NCBI GenBank assembly: GCA_964631745.1
Contig: CAZVWV010000043.1
Location: 1-24,687 of the forward strand
DNA: 24,687 bases
Source of the DNA: CAZVWV01 sp964631745
Lineage (GTDB): Bacteria > Bdellovibrionota_C > UBA2361 > JBGSMV01
Reading direction: 5' to 3'
The position numbers and the translations under genes are program-made. Below the pieces are notes generated by a model. The model saw only the letters and a program-made list of their open reading frames with translations, was not told where the DNA came from and did not search any database. Positions 7,713-15,767 of the stretch are shown piece after piece (position 1 is the first letter of the stretch; each line of letters begins with the position of its first letter).

Positions 7713-7979
7713 AATGCCAAGCCTAGCAATGAAGTCGAAGTTCCGCAGCTATCTAAACGGCTAATAATACAGGCTTTTGACGGAAAGTCAGGGCTACCTC
7801 TCAGCTCTGCCTGCTTGATGGCACACAACTTGAATTAGTAAAGATCGGTAAAGAATAGTCTGGTTTTGATACCGTCTAAAAAGGTTAGCCCCAACGCCAT
7901 GTTTGGCTATAACGCTAGTGTGACACCTCTTTTGTTGGGGCGGCCGCGCACACGCCCCCCACGCCGGTTTTGGAGATTT

Positions 7980-8216
7980 ATGAACGAGTTAGTGAACAGC
8001 CGCCTAAGCATTAAAATACTAACTAAATTAGCATATGCCGCGCTGATGCTGATCGTGTTAAGCGTAGCTGCTTTTTATCTATACTTTTTGATCTCGACCG
8101 CCAGCTCCACTAGCATGTTTATTACCAGCATGACTCTTGCGGTGGCAGTTTATGTAACTCTTAAAAACGCCGTGCGAGTCATGCTGGCGCCAGCGGTTTC
8201 GCGCGTACGACGCTAG
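7980..8216 (+). CDS. Small two-helix membrane protein
   Basis: The frame is open from 7866, but the ATG at 7980-7982 is preceded by GGAG (7972-7975) at a suitable distance, and the extra N-terminal residues are Pro/Arg-rich and not protein-like, so I choose 7980. The 78-residue product has two hydrophobic segments, LAYAALMLIVLSVAAFYLYF and a second one around MFITSMTLAVAVYVTL, with a basic C-terminus (ending SRVRR). The topology is probably a hairpin with both ends in the cytoplasm. I do not recognise the family. It lies 126 bases upstream of the glycosyltransferase, on the same strand. Confidence 0.5.
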   Translation: MNELVNSRLSIKILTKLAYAALMLIVLSVAAFYLYFLISTASSTSMFITSMTLAVAVYVTLKNAVRVMLAPAVSRVRR

Positions 8217-8244
8217 TGCATCCCAGTATAGCTACCTAGATAAA

Positions 8245-8256
8245 GGGCAATTGCCC
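8245..8256. other. 12-bp perfect palindrome
   Basis: GGGCAATTGCCC is a perfect palindrome in the region between the small membrane protein and the glycosyltransferase. It is flanked by A-tracts (AAA before, AAAA after). It could be a protein-binding site; the lack of a loop makes it a poor terminator. Confidence 0.3.
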
Positions 8257-8342
8257 AAAAACCTCGGGAAAAATTTTCGAAAGCCTGCTTACTATTTTTT
8301 TGCTGTGGTAGACAGCTTTACTATTTGTTACGCTATTAGATT

Positions 8343-9041
8343 ATGTCAATACCGACCTACCTGACTTTTATTCCGTTCGTTAACGGACGCGAGCTCTTGC
8401 TAAAGGCGCTTGGCAGTATTGAGTGTATGTGGCCCAACACCATTGTTATCGACAATTCAGCGCAGGGCAATTTGGAATTACCTGAGATTCCGGTACGAAT
8501 ATATCGTCCCGATGTACCACTTTGGTTTGCGCAATCTCAAAACTTGATGCAGCAGTTAGCAATAGCGGCCAATGTGGAAGTATTTTTTTTCTTGCATCAC
8601 GACGCACAGGTTTTGGGTAATGGAGCGCAGTTATTTCTCGACATGTTAGAAAAGGCCAATCCGAAATGGGGAGCAGTATTTTGCCAGAATTACGACTGCT
8701 TTTGTTGCTTCAAGACTGAGGCGATCAAAGCAGTAGGGCCATGGGATTGGCAGCTCTTTCCATGGTATTACTCAGATAGCGATTATTACAGGCGGTTGCG
8801 CCTGCAAGGATATGACACACTCACAATTCCGGAGTTGGTAGTTGAGCACCATAACGGCGGAAGCAACAGTCTTGCGCAGGATGAGGAACTAAAGGTTAAA
8901 GCTATCTTATTAATGAAGTATTCCTACCATTTTTACATTATTAAATGGGGTGGCGAGCCTCATAGCGAAACCTTCAATCTCCCCTATAACGGTAATCCTC
9001 TAAAGGCCCAGCAGGACCTGGAAGCTAAAATTTCTCGCTGA
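8343..9041 (+). CDS. GT-A (family 2-like) glycosyltransferase
   Basis: The 232-residue product resembles GT-A glycosyltransferases, which transfer a sugar from a nucleotide donor. The N-terminal strand YLTFIPFVNGRELLLKAL and TIVIDNSAQGN fit the nucleotide-binding half. FFFLHHDAQVLGNGA is in the place of the DxD metal-binding loop, with a single D. GPWDWQLFPWYYSDSDYYRR fits the acceptor/catalytic motif of family 2 (usually ED or DxD before a hydrophobic-rich stretch), and VVEHHNGGSN supplies a C-terminal His as in many members. There is no membrane segment. It stands alone, without other polysaccharide genes. No Shine-Dalgarno sequence precedes the ATG. Donor and acceptor are unknown. Confidence 0.72.
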   Translation: MSIPTYLTFIPFVNGRELLLKALGSIECMWPNTIVIDNSAQGNLELPEIPVRIYRPDVPLWFAQSQNLMQQLAIAANVEVFFFLHHDAQVLGNGAQLFLDMLEKANPKWGAVFCQNYDCFCCFKTEAIKAVGPWDWQLFPWYYSDSDYYRRLRLQGYDTLTIPELVVEHHNGGSNSLAQDEELKVKAILLMKYSYHFYIIKWGGEPHSETFNLPYNGNPLKAQQDLEAKISR

Positions 9042-9178
9042 GACTTCCTAAACATCTTTAAGGGGCTTCAATAACGTAGTAGCTGGCAGCGATTATAGCT
9101 CATATGATCTGCCACGGACGAACTGTCTCGCTCCCCTAAACTTCCCATTTCCCCCGCCAGGATATATTCTAATGCGGC

Positions 9179-12100
9179 ATGGGAAGTAAACAAGATTTAG
9201 CCTTATCCTCCAAGAATTTGCGCGTTCGCGGGGCGCGCGAAAATAATCTCAAAGACCTAAATCTTGAGATTCCGCACGATTCATTTGTGGCCGTTACAGG
9301 TCTCTCAGGCTCCGGCAAATCATCATTGGCCTTTGATACGATTTATGCCGAGGGTCAGCGTCGCTATATCGAAACTTTTTCGCCGTATACCAGGCAGTTC
9401 TTTGACAAAGTCAAAAAGCCAGAAGTTGAATCGATTGAAAACGTGCGTCCTGCCATCGCCATTCAGCAGAGAACTCGCATCACTAATTCGCGCTCAACTG
9501 TCGGCACCATCAGCGATCTCAATGATTACCTTAAGATCTTGTGGGCAAACTTATCAGCGCCGGTCTGTCCCAATTGTGGAATTGAGCTGGTTAGTTATTC
9601 GGCGAAAGCCGTAGCACTTTGGCTTGAGAATGCCGTTTCGAAGTCTCGCCTTAAGAATTTTTCGATAACGGCCCCAGTAACTGCGAGCCCCGCTCAAGTC
9701 GATAGACTTTTGGCTGCTGGCTTTAGCCGCTATATCGATCGAAGTTCCGGGGAGATTTTAGAGCTCGACCAGAAAAGTGCCAAAGCTACACAGGGCAGCT
9801 TGCTGGTTATAATCGAACGTTTTACGGCAAGATCATTTTCTAAAACGCGCGCGCAGCAAGCTGTAGAGAGCGCTTACTCCCTTGCCGAAGGACAGTGTGG
9901 CATCGCTCAACGTTTTAAAATCAGAAATCACTGCACCGTATCAAACCATCCCTCGCAAACAAACTCACAGCACCGCGCCGTATTGGAGGTGCTAAATTTC
10001 GCCAATTTCTTTACCTGCGCCGAATCGGCCATAAAGTTACCTCAGCCGAAGGCAGCTATTTTTTCTTTCAATCATCCACTTGGCGCCTGCCCCGGATGCA
10101 AAGGCTTCGGAAAGGCCCTCGTTGTAGATCCCGCCCTGTGCGTGCCCGATCACAATCTAAGCATCTCAAAGGGGGCCATCCAATGCTGGTCTGGTCCCGC
10201 AGCCAAAGGGGAACTTCGAAAGCTTTTGGCTTTCTGCAAAGAAGAAAAGATTGATACTAAGATTCCCTGGAAGGAGCTCGCTCCAAAAGAGCGCCATCAT
10301 ATCTTCAATCACAAATCCAAGTCATATCGCGGAGTTAATCATTGGTTCAAACGGCTTGAGCGCAAATCTTACAAGATGCATGTGCGCGTATTCCTTTCAC
10401 GATATCGCACGCAGGTTGATTGTCCGCAGTGTCACGGCACTCGTTTTAAACCCGAATCGTTGAGCTATCAAATTAATGGCGTCAATATCGCCAGGGCCAT
10501 GCAGCTACCGCTTTCGGATCTATTGACCTGGATCCTGGGCTTACGCTCCGCGCTTTCGCCCCCCACGCTTAAGGCTCTAAGACACACATTCTCTGCTCTA
10601 ACGGCCCGCCTAACTTATCTTTGCGAATTAGGGCTACCGTATTTAAGTCTGGACCGCCAGGCGCGCACCCTCTCGGGGGGCGAAACCCAGCGTGTCAATT
10701 TGGCCGCTGCTTTGGGGAGCGAGCTTGTCTCAACTCATTTTGTACTGGATGAGCCCTCTGTTGGCCTTCATATGAGAGACACCCATCGGCTAATCTCTGC
10801 CATGCAAAAGCTCCGCTCTAACGGTAATTCTCTACTTGTGGTCGAGCATGATCTGGATTGCCTCGCTTCTTCCGATCACCTGGTCGAACTTGGGCCCGAA
10901 GCTGGTTCGCGTGGCGGAGAGGTGATCTATTCCGGAAAGAGCGCTAAGTGGCGCTCCAGCTTTCCTATGCCCACTTCTGAAGTGGCGAGCCAACCCAAGA
11001 AGGCTAAGAAAACACTACTCATACAAGATGCGCGCGCGCGAAACCTAAAGAACATCGCCCTCGATATTCCCCTTGAGCAGCTAGTGTGTTTGAGCGGTGT
11101 ATCTGGCTCCGGAAAAAGTAGTTTGGTTTCAGAGGTCATCAAACGAGCGTATGAGGTAAAGACCCTGGGGCTTGAATTGAACTCTGAAGATGCCAAGGTT
11201 TCCGGATTCGAACACGTGGAGCAACTGCTTTTAATCGATCAATCCCCGCTCAGTAAGAGTCCGCGCTCGAATATCGCCACCTTCACAGGTATCTGGGACG
11301 AAGCGCGAGAACTACTTGCGGCCTCGGAAGAGGCGCGCATTAGGGTGCTCACAAAGAGCTCCTTTTCCTTTAACGTGGATGGTGGCAGGTGTCCCAGCTG
11401 TAAGGGCGCGGGCTTCATCCGCGAAGACATGCAGTTTTTAAGCGATGTTTACCTGCCCTGTGATGCCTGCTTGGGAAAGCGCTTTCAGAACTCAGTGCTT
11501 GAAGTTCATTATAACGGATTAAACGCTGACCAGATTTTAAAACTTTCGGTGGACCAAGCTAAGGAATTTTTCAGAGATAATCCTATCTGCTATCGAAACG
11601 CCAATAACTTATCGCTACTTGGCCTGGGGCACCTCTCACTTGGGCATTCACTTAGCGAGCTTTCAGGCGGCGAGGCTCAAAGATTAAAGCTTGTGCCTTT
11701 TATCAGCGAGGCGGAAAAAAAGAGATCTCTTTTAATTTTTGACGAGCCCACCACCGGTTTGCATTGGGAAGATGTTAGGCGCCTACTCGAACTGTTTAGA
11801 TTATTGGTAAAGAAAGGCCACTCGGTACTTTGCGTAGAACACAATCCTATTATGTTGCTCGGGGCTGATTGGATTATTGATCTGGGTCCTGAGGGTGGCG
11901 AACAAGGCGGTCACGTACTAATGGCGGCTCACCCCTCGCAATTTTTAAAAGCGCCAAAGGATGCGCGCTTTCACACGGCCAATGGGCTAAAGCAGTTCTG
12001 TTCACAAGCGGAATCTCCCAAAGCGCCAGAGCTGCTTAAATCCAAAAACGCAAAACCTGCCGAACTCTCAATAGTAGGGGCGCGCGAACATAATCTTAAG

Positions 12101-14584
12101 AATATCAGTCTGAATTTGCCTTATAATAAGATCGTGGCGCTCACGGGCGTCTCTGGCTCCGGAAAGTCAACTTTAGCCAAAGATATCATCTATTCCGAGG
12201 GACAAAGGCGGTACCTAGACTGTCTTTCCCCCTACGCCAGGAATTTTATCCACGAATTAAAGAAGCCCGATGTGGATTCCGTTTCCAATGTGCGCCCTAC
12301 CGTTTGCGTCTCCCAACACACATTTCAACCCGGAAGACTCTCCACAGTTGGCACCATGTCAGAAGCTTACAATTTCTTACGACTCTTATACGCAAAAGTC
12401 GGTCATCAATACTGCCCGGATCACCCTACAGAAAAAATTCAAGCTCTCACGACTGAGAGCATGACGGAAATTGTGCAAGCGCTTGATTCCGATCTTATCA
12501 AAATTCTCGCACCGGTTATTAAATCGAAAAAGGGGAACCATAAACAGGTTTTTGAGCTGGCCTTGCGTTCTGAGATTACGGCCGTACGAGTGGACGGCCA
12601 ATTCGGGAAGCCAAGTTCCTTTCAGGAAGGGCTGGAGCGCAACAAGGTACATACGATCGAGTTTGTCGTGGCTCAGTTTAATCCGAAATCAATCGACTCA
12701 GAGTTAATTGCTCTTTCGATCGAACAGGCGCTTAGCTTGGGGGCTGGTACAATCGTGGTGGTTAAAGAACGTGGCCAAGAGGAGCTTGTCCTAAGTCGCG
12801 AGCGCGCTTGCCCGACCTGTAAACGCGGATTTTTTCGGCCCGATCCGGAAGATCTATCTTTTGTCTCAAAACGTGGAGCCTGCCCAAGCTGCGCTGGCAG
12901 CGGTTTAAACAAACGCGGCACACAGTGCAGCAGCTGTGAGGGCCAACGCCTAGTGGCGCACGCTAGAAATTTAAGATTATCGATAGATAAGAGCTCTGGC
13001 CTTAACATCTATGAGCTTTCAAGGCTGGACTCGAAGAATATGAAGGCTTTCTTGCTGGCATTGCCATTAGGCAGAAACGAAGAGCTTTTAGCTGCGGGAA
13101 TTTACAAAGAGCTTATTAGTCGTTTGGATATTCTTATCTCGTTTGGACTCGATTATCTCGAACATAACCGGAGCTGTTTGGCACTATCGGGCGGCGAGCT
13201 TCAAAGACTGCGGCTCGCTACCGCCATCGGATCACCTTTAAGCGGCGTTTTTTATATCTTTGATGAGCCCAGCGCTGGGCTTCATCCGCTAGATAATTTG
13301 CGGGTGATCGATAAATTTAAGGAGCTGAATCGGAAAGGCAGCGCGGTCATGATAATTGAACACGACCCGCAAACTATCACAGCTTGCGATTATGTGGTGG
13401 ATATGGGACCAGGCGGCGGACAAACTGGTGGAGAGATCGTCTACGCCGGTCCTATGGCTCAGTTTATTTCGTCATCCGGTTCAGAAACCGCCAGAGCCAT
13501 AAGAGACGAGGTCGCAACCAACGCACCGGCAACTCCGAAAAGAACATTTACCCATCAATTAAAGATTGAGAGGGGGAACAAAAACTATCTTAAGAATTTC
13601 TCGTTAGCACTTCCGTTAAATTCAGTTTTAACCATTGCGGGGGTCTCCGGAAGCGGCAAGAGCTCTCTCTTGCATGGTTTGATCTACGACACACTTTCGA
13701 CTTCGAAAGATGGAGGCAAATCTTGGCGCTCCGAAACTGCCCAGATCTCAAGCACATTAGATATCGCGCGAGTGTTGGTGGTAGATCAGCAACCGATTGG
13801 CCGCACATCACGATCGACTCCGGCTTCATATTTGGGGATCTGGGATGAGGTTCGAAAACTCTTTGCAAGTTCTTTAGACGCCAAAAGCAAAGGATACACA
13901 GCCAGCTTCTTTTCTTACAACACCGGCAAAGGACGCTGTCCTGAATGTAAAGGGCTAGGCGAGATTCGCTTAGAGATGAGCTTTATGGCGGAAGCTTCGG
14001 TGCTATGTGAAGCGTGTAAAGGCGCTAGATTCACAGATGACGCTCAACAGATAAAATATCTAAATCTATCAATCAGTGAAGCTCTTTCGCTTACCTTTGA
14101 TGAGGCGCGCATCCGTTTTGCGAATCACCGCCGAATTCATCAAGCTCTGCATCAGGCCTGCCAACTCGGATTAGGATATTTAACGCTGGGCCAACCCTCG
14201 AGCTCACTCTCGGGCGGCGAAAGTCAGAGAATAAAACTAATATCAGAGCTTTGTGGCACAAGGCAGGGACATACTTTGTATTTGTTGGACGAACCCACCA
14301 CGGGACTTCATAAAGCCGATGTCTTGCGCTTAATGACAGTCCTGAAAGATCTAGTAGCCGCCGGAAATACAGTTTTCATAATTGAGCACGATGCTGACGT
14401 TCTTAAGAATTCGGACTTTGTGGTGGAGCTGGGCGAAGGTCCCGGAGAACGCGGCGGCAAGGTGGTCTTTAAGGGCACCCCCAAGGAACTCGCAAATGGA
14501 GATACCCCGTGGGGCAGGATATTGTCGGGTTCTGATGGTTACGGCGTAGGGTTGACGGCGGGTTTGTCTTGGATGATGTCCTAA
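9179..14584 (+). CDS. uvrA: Tandem UvrA (two fused UvrA units, four ABC ATPase sites)
   Basis: UvrA is the DNA-damage sensor of UvrABC nucleotide excision repair. A normal UvrA has about 940 residues and two ABC ATPase modules. This 1801-residue protein has two such units in one frame: unit 1 about residues 12-935 and unit 2 about 960-1790. The four Walker A motifs (G[LV]SGSGKS[ST]) are near residues 41, 639, 990 and 1488. The four LSGGExQR signatures are near 498, 827, 1336 and 1677, each followed by a DEP Walker B. The four H-loops (VEHD, VEHN, IEHD, IEHD) are intact. Zn-binding CxxC pairs occur in both units, for example CPGCKGFG and CPQCHG, CPSCKGAG and CDAC, CPTC with CPSC and CSSC, CPECKGLG and CEAC. 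Fused UvrA of this length is known in Chlamydiae and some other bacteria. No Shine-Dalgarno sequence is visible; a TATTCT lies eight bases before the ATG. No uvrB or uvrC is nearby. Confidence 0.93.
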   Translation: MGSKQDLALSSKNLRVRGARENNLKDLNLEIPHDSFVAVTGLSGSGKSSLAFDTIYAEGQRRYIETFSPYTRQFFDKVKKPEVESIENVRPAIAIQQRTRITNSRSTVGTISDLNDYLKILWANLSAPVCPNCGIELVSYSAKAVALWLENAVSKSRLKNFSITAPVTASPAQVDRLLAAGFSRYIDRSSGEILELDQKSAKATQGSLLVIIERFTARSFSKTRAQQAVESAYSLAEGQCGIAQRFKIRNHCTVSNHPSQTNSQHRAVLEVLNFANFFTCAESAIKLPQPKAAIFSFNHPLGACPGCKGFGKALVVDPALCVPDHNLSISKGAIQCWSGPAAKGELRKLLAFCKEEKIDTKIPWKELAPKERHHIFNHKSKSYRGVNHWFKRLERKSYKMHVRVFLSRYRTQVDCPQCHGTRFKPESLSYQINGVNIARAMQLPLSDLLTWILGLRSALSPPTLKALRHTFSALTARLTYLCELGLPYLSLDRQARTLSGGETQRVNLAAALGSELVSTHFVLDEPSVGLHMRDTHRLISAMQKLRSNGNSLLVVEHDLDCLASSDHLVELGPEAGSRGGEVIYSGKSAKWRSSFPMPTSEVASQPKKAKKTLLIQDARARNLKNIALDIPLEQLVCLSGVSGSGKSSLVSEVIKRAYEVKTLGLELNSEDAKVSGFEHVEQLLLIDQSPLSKSPRSNIATFTGIWDEARELLAASEEARIRVLTKSSFSFNVDGGRCPSCKGAGFIREDMQFLSDVYLPCDACLGKRFQNSVLEVHYNGLNADQILKLSVDQAKEFFRDNPICYRNANNLSLLGLGHLSLGHSLSELSGGEAQRLKLVPFISEAEKKRSLLIFDEPTTGLHWEDVRRLLELFRLLVKKGHSVLCVEHNPIMLLGADWIIDLGPEGGEQGGHVLMAAHPSQFLKAPKDARFHTANGLKQFCSQAESPKAPELLKSKNAKPAELSIVGAREHNLKNISLNLPYNKIVALTGVSGSGKSTLAKDIIYSEGQRRYLDCLSPYARNFIHELKKPDVDSVSNVRPTVCVSQHTFQPGRLSTVGTMSEAYNFLRLLYAKVGHQYCPDHPTEKIQALTTESMTEIVQALDSDLIKILAPVIKSKKGNHKQVFELALRSEITAVRVDGQFGKPSSFQEGLERNKVHTIEFVVAQFNPKSIDSELIALSIEQALSLGAGTIVVVKERGQEELVLSRERACPTCKRGFFRPDPEDLSFVSKRGACPSCAGSGLNKRGTQCSSCEGQRLVAHARNLRLSIDKSSGLNIYELSRLDSKNMKAFLLALPLGRNEELLAAGIYKELISRLDILISFGLDYLEHNRSCLALSGGELQRLRLATAIGSPLSGVFYIFDEPSAGLHPLDNLRVIDKFKELNRKGSAVMIIEHDPQTITACDYVVDMGPGGGQTGGEIVYAGPMAQFISSSGSETARAIRDEVATNAPATPKRTFTHQLKIERGNKNYLKNFSLALPLNSVLTIAGVSGSGKSSLLHGLIYDTLSTSKDGGKSWRSETAQISSTLDIARVLVVDQQPIGRTSRSTPASYLGIWDEVRKLFASSLDAKSKGYTASFFSYNTGKGRCPECKGLGEIRLEMSFMAEASVLCEACKGARFTDDAQQIKYLNLSISEALSLTFDEARIRFANHRRIHQALHQACQLGLGYLTLGQPSSSLSGGESQRIKLISELCGTRQGHTLYLLDEPTTGLHKADVLRLMTVLKDLVAAGNTVFIIEHDADVLKNSDFVVELGEGPGERGGKVVFKGTPKELANGDTPWGRILSGSDGYGVGLTAGLSWMMS

Positions 14585-14615
14585 GTCTCATTCAGCACGA
14601 ATGGTGACTTTTTTT
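14583..14615 (+). terminator. Intrinsic terminator of uvrA
   Basis: AAGTC (14583-14587) pairs with GACTT (14606-14610) and CATTC (14589-14593) pairs with GAATG (14599-14603) over an AGCAC loop, with a small internal bulge. Seven T follow at 14609-14615. The stem begins in the stop codon of uvrA. Confidence 0.72.
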
Positions 14616-14651
14616 GAAAGGACTGCTGCCAGGACGTGATAAAAATAATTA

Positions 14652-14681
14652 TTGACACGAATCATACATAATATGTATAAT
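14652..14681 (+). promoter_or_regulatory. parDE promoter
   Basis: A perfect TTGACA (14652-14657) and a perfect TATAAT (14676-14681) are separated by 18 bases. Nineteen bases lie between the -10 box and the parD ATG and include an AGAGG ribosome-binding site, so this transcript has an ordinary leader. Confidence 0.85.
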
Positions 14682-14685
14682 TCGT
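14657..14685. promoter_or_regulatory. 29-bp palindrome, probable ParD operator
   Basis: Thirteen of 14 base pairs are symmetrical around position 14671; the arms begin ACGAAT and end ATTCGT. The palindrome covers the whole spacer and the -10 box, so a bound ribbon-helix-helix ParD would block RNA polymerase. Confidence 0.75.
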
Positions 14686-14700
14686 GGAAAGAGGTCTTCC

Positions 14701-14952
14701 ATGCACATATCCCTAACCGAGCAACAAGAAGAGTGGATTCAGTCACTTATCAGAAGCGGCCACTATGCCAGCACAAGTGAGGTGATGCGTCATGCTATCC
14801 GATTGCTTCAGGAGGAAGCCGAGGCAAAACATGTGAAACTTTTAGCCCTGCGCGAAGCCGTAAAGAAAGGAGCTGATGAGATAGGGCGCGGAGAGTTTTC
14901 CGAGAAAGGCATTCAAGAGATTATTGCCGAGGGGAAGCGCCGTAAAGCATGA
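14701..14952 (+). CDS. parD: ParD-like ribbon-helix-helix antitoxin
   Basis: The 83-residue product begins MHISLTEQQEEWIQSLIRSG, followed by YASTSEVMRHAIRLLQEEA, the ParD/CopG ribbon-helix-helix at about residues 1-45. The charged C-terminal half (residues 46-83) would wrap ParE. It has a good ribosome-binding site (AGAGG) and overlaps parE by four bases (ATGA). ParD dimers bind their own promoter, which fits the palindrome across the -10 region. Length is normal. Confidence 0.9.
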   Translation: MHISLTEQQEEWIQSLIRSGHYASTSEVMRHAIRLLQEEAEAKHVKLLALREAVKKGADEIGRGEFSEKGIQEIIAEGKRRKA

Positions 14953-15287
14953 GAAGGTACCGCCTTTCGAAAAGTGCCGAAAACGACCTCTCAGAGATTT
15001 GGAATTATACCAAGCAAACCTGGGGAGAAATCCAAGCGGAGAGGTACCTAAACAAGCTCGAAGCACGGTTCTTAGACCTTGCCGCCGAGCGTTCAAAGGG
15101 CCGACCGCGCATCGACATCGACCTTGAATATCTGTGCTACCATGAGGGGAAACATCTGATCTTCTACCAGCCCTATCAAGGCGGAATCGCCGTTGCCCGC
15201 GTGCTGCATGAGCGAATGGATATCGCGGGACAGATCGAAGACGACCCCGTAATTGTTCATAAACCCCGGGCGAAGCAGGGATATTAA
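14949..15287 (+). CDS. parE: ParE/RelE-superfamily toxin with a repeat-encoded tail
   Basis: The 112-residue product fits ParE: RLSKSAENDLSEIWNYTKQT at the N-terminus, GRPRIDI in the middle, HLIFYQPYQGGIAVARVLHE and then RMDI near the end. ParE toxins poison DNA gyrase. In most family members the protein ends soon after the HERMDI motif; here about 20 more residues follow, and the last 13 codons including the stop (15249-15287) lie inside a dispersed repeat also found at 1-59. The tail VIVHKPRAKQGY may therefore be derived from the repeat. It is translated from the overlapping ATGA at the end of parD. Confidence 0.87.
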   Translation: MRRYRLSKSAENDLSEIWNYTKQTWGEIQAERYLNKLEARFLDLAAERSKGRPRIDIDLEYLCYHEGKHLIFYQPYQGGIAVARVLHERMDIAGQIEDDPVIVHKPRAKQGY

Positions 15288-15307
15288 GTAGCGCCGACGA
15301 TTCGTCG
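15249..15307 (-). repeat. Palindrome-headed dispersed repeat, copy 2
   Basis: This is the reverse complement of copy 1 (56 of 59 positions). Its left 39 bases are the last 13 codons of parE including the stop; its right part is the hairpin GCCGACGA-T-TCGTCGGC (15293-15309). The hairpin may also act as a transcription barrier for parDE, although no T-tract follows. Confidence 0.82.
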
Positions 15308-15410
15308 GCCGGTGGTTATAGTGGCATTATCGTTTAGGGCGTAGCCACCACCTGCTCGCACCGGCTGCTGCCTATCGGCCTAAGAATTTGTGCCGCTACG
15401 TGGCACCGGC

Positions 15411-15488
15411 CGACGAGTCGTCGGCGCTCCATAATATCCCTACTCTGCGCCGCGTTTGTAATTTACCCGGGGTTTTTGAGCAGCTACG
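15411..15488 (+). repeat. Palindrome-headed dispersed repeat, copy 3 (divergent)
   Basis: It starts with the same 18 bases as copy 1 (CGACGAGTCGTCGGCGCT), continues with ATAATATCCCT and ends with CCCGGGGTTTTTGAGCA, with about 18 extra bases in the middle. On the minus strand it encodes VAAQKPRVNYKRGAE and then a stop, again resembling a ParE tail. The reading frame upstream is closed by a TAG after about seven more codons, so no intact parE is attached. Confidence 0.72.
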
Positions 15489-15708
15489 CCTTTATAGAAG
15501 CACTGCACCTAAGAGCGATGCAAAGACGACCCGGGCCAGTTTCGGCAAACGTTCATAGCCATCCATAGCCATCAATCTTGATAGTTAGGCATTCTCGGGT
15601 TTGGTTCGCAAAATATGCGATAAGTCCGTAGCGATAGCGGCGATTTGCTTTTGTTGGCAACTTCAGAAGTCGTGTCCCAGAAATTCGCCTTCCGCCTTCT
15701 GCAAAAAT

Positions 15709-15737
15709 TTGATTGAGACTAAGCGCTACGGTAGAAT
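15709..15737 (+). promoter_or_regulatory. Aminotransferase promoter
   Basis: TTGATT (15709-15714), 17 bases, TAGAAT (15732-15737). The ATG is 30 bases downstream, preceded by a GAGGGA ribosome-binding site. Confidence 0.6.
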
Positions 15738-15767
15738 CGCCGCCATTCAACCAGAGGGAAGTTGTAA

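Larger units (their letters stand above)
15288..15767. other. Gene-free stretch dominated by facing repeat copies
   Basis: This 480-base stretch contains no gene I can support. Its first 200 bases hold repeat copies 2 and 3 in facing orientation: the arms from GGGATATTA through the hairpin to GGCCGGTG match over 37 bases with four differences. Between them are further small hairpins, for example GTGCC pairing with GGCAC at 15390-15406. The region to 15700 has a tandem 10-base repeat (CATAGCCATC twice, near 15555) and no other structure. The last 60 bases contain the aminotransferase promoter and ribosome-binding site. A minus-strand frame at 15553-15807 has no recognisable protein character. 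Confidence 0.55.

Noticed and set aside
7866..7979. N-terminal extension of the small membrane protein
   Set aside because: The extension is Pro/Arg-rich, and a GGAG ribosome-binding site fits the ATG at 7980 instead.
8300..8340. Leaderless promoter for the glycosyltransferase (TAGACA at 8309)
   Set aside because: At 16-18 bases downstream there is no acceptable -10 box; the best match has three of six positions.
1..15307. Region between repeat copies 1 and 2 as a single transposon with terminal inverted repeats
   Set aside because: The copies are inverted and about 15 kb apart, but no transposase or integrase lies between them, no target duplication can be seen at the cut left edge, and a third copy shows the repeat is dispersed.
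15588..15594. GTTAGGC, a possible attC core
   Set aside because: No complementary core nearby, and the motif is too short to mean anything alone.
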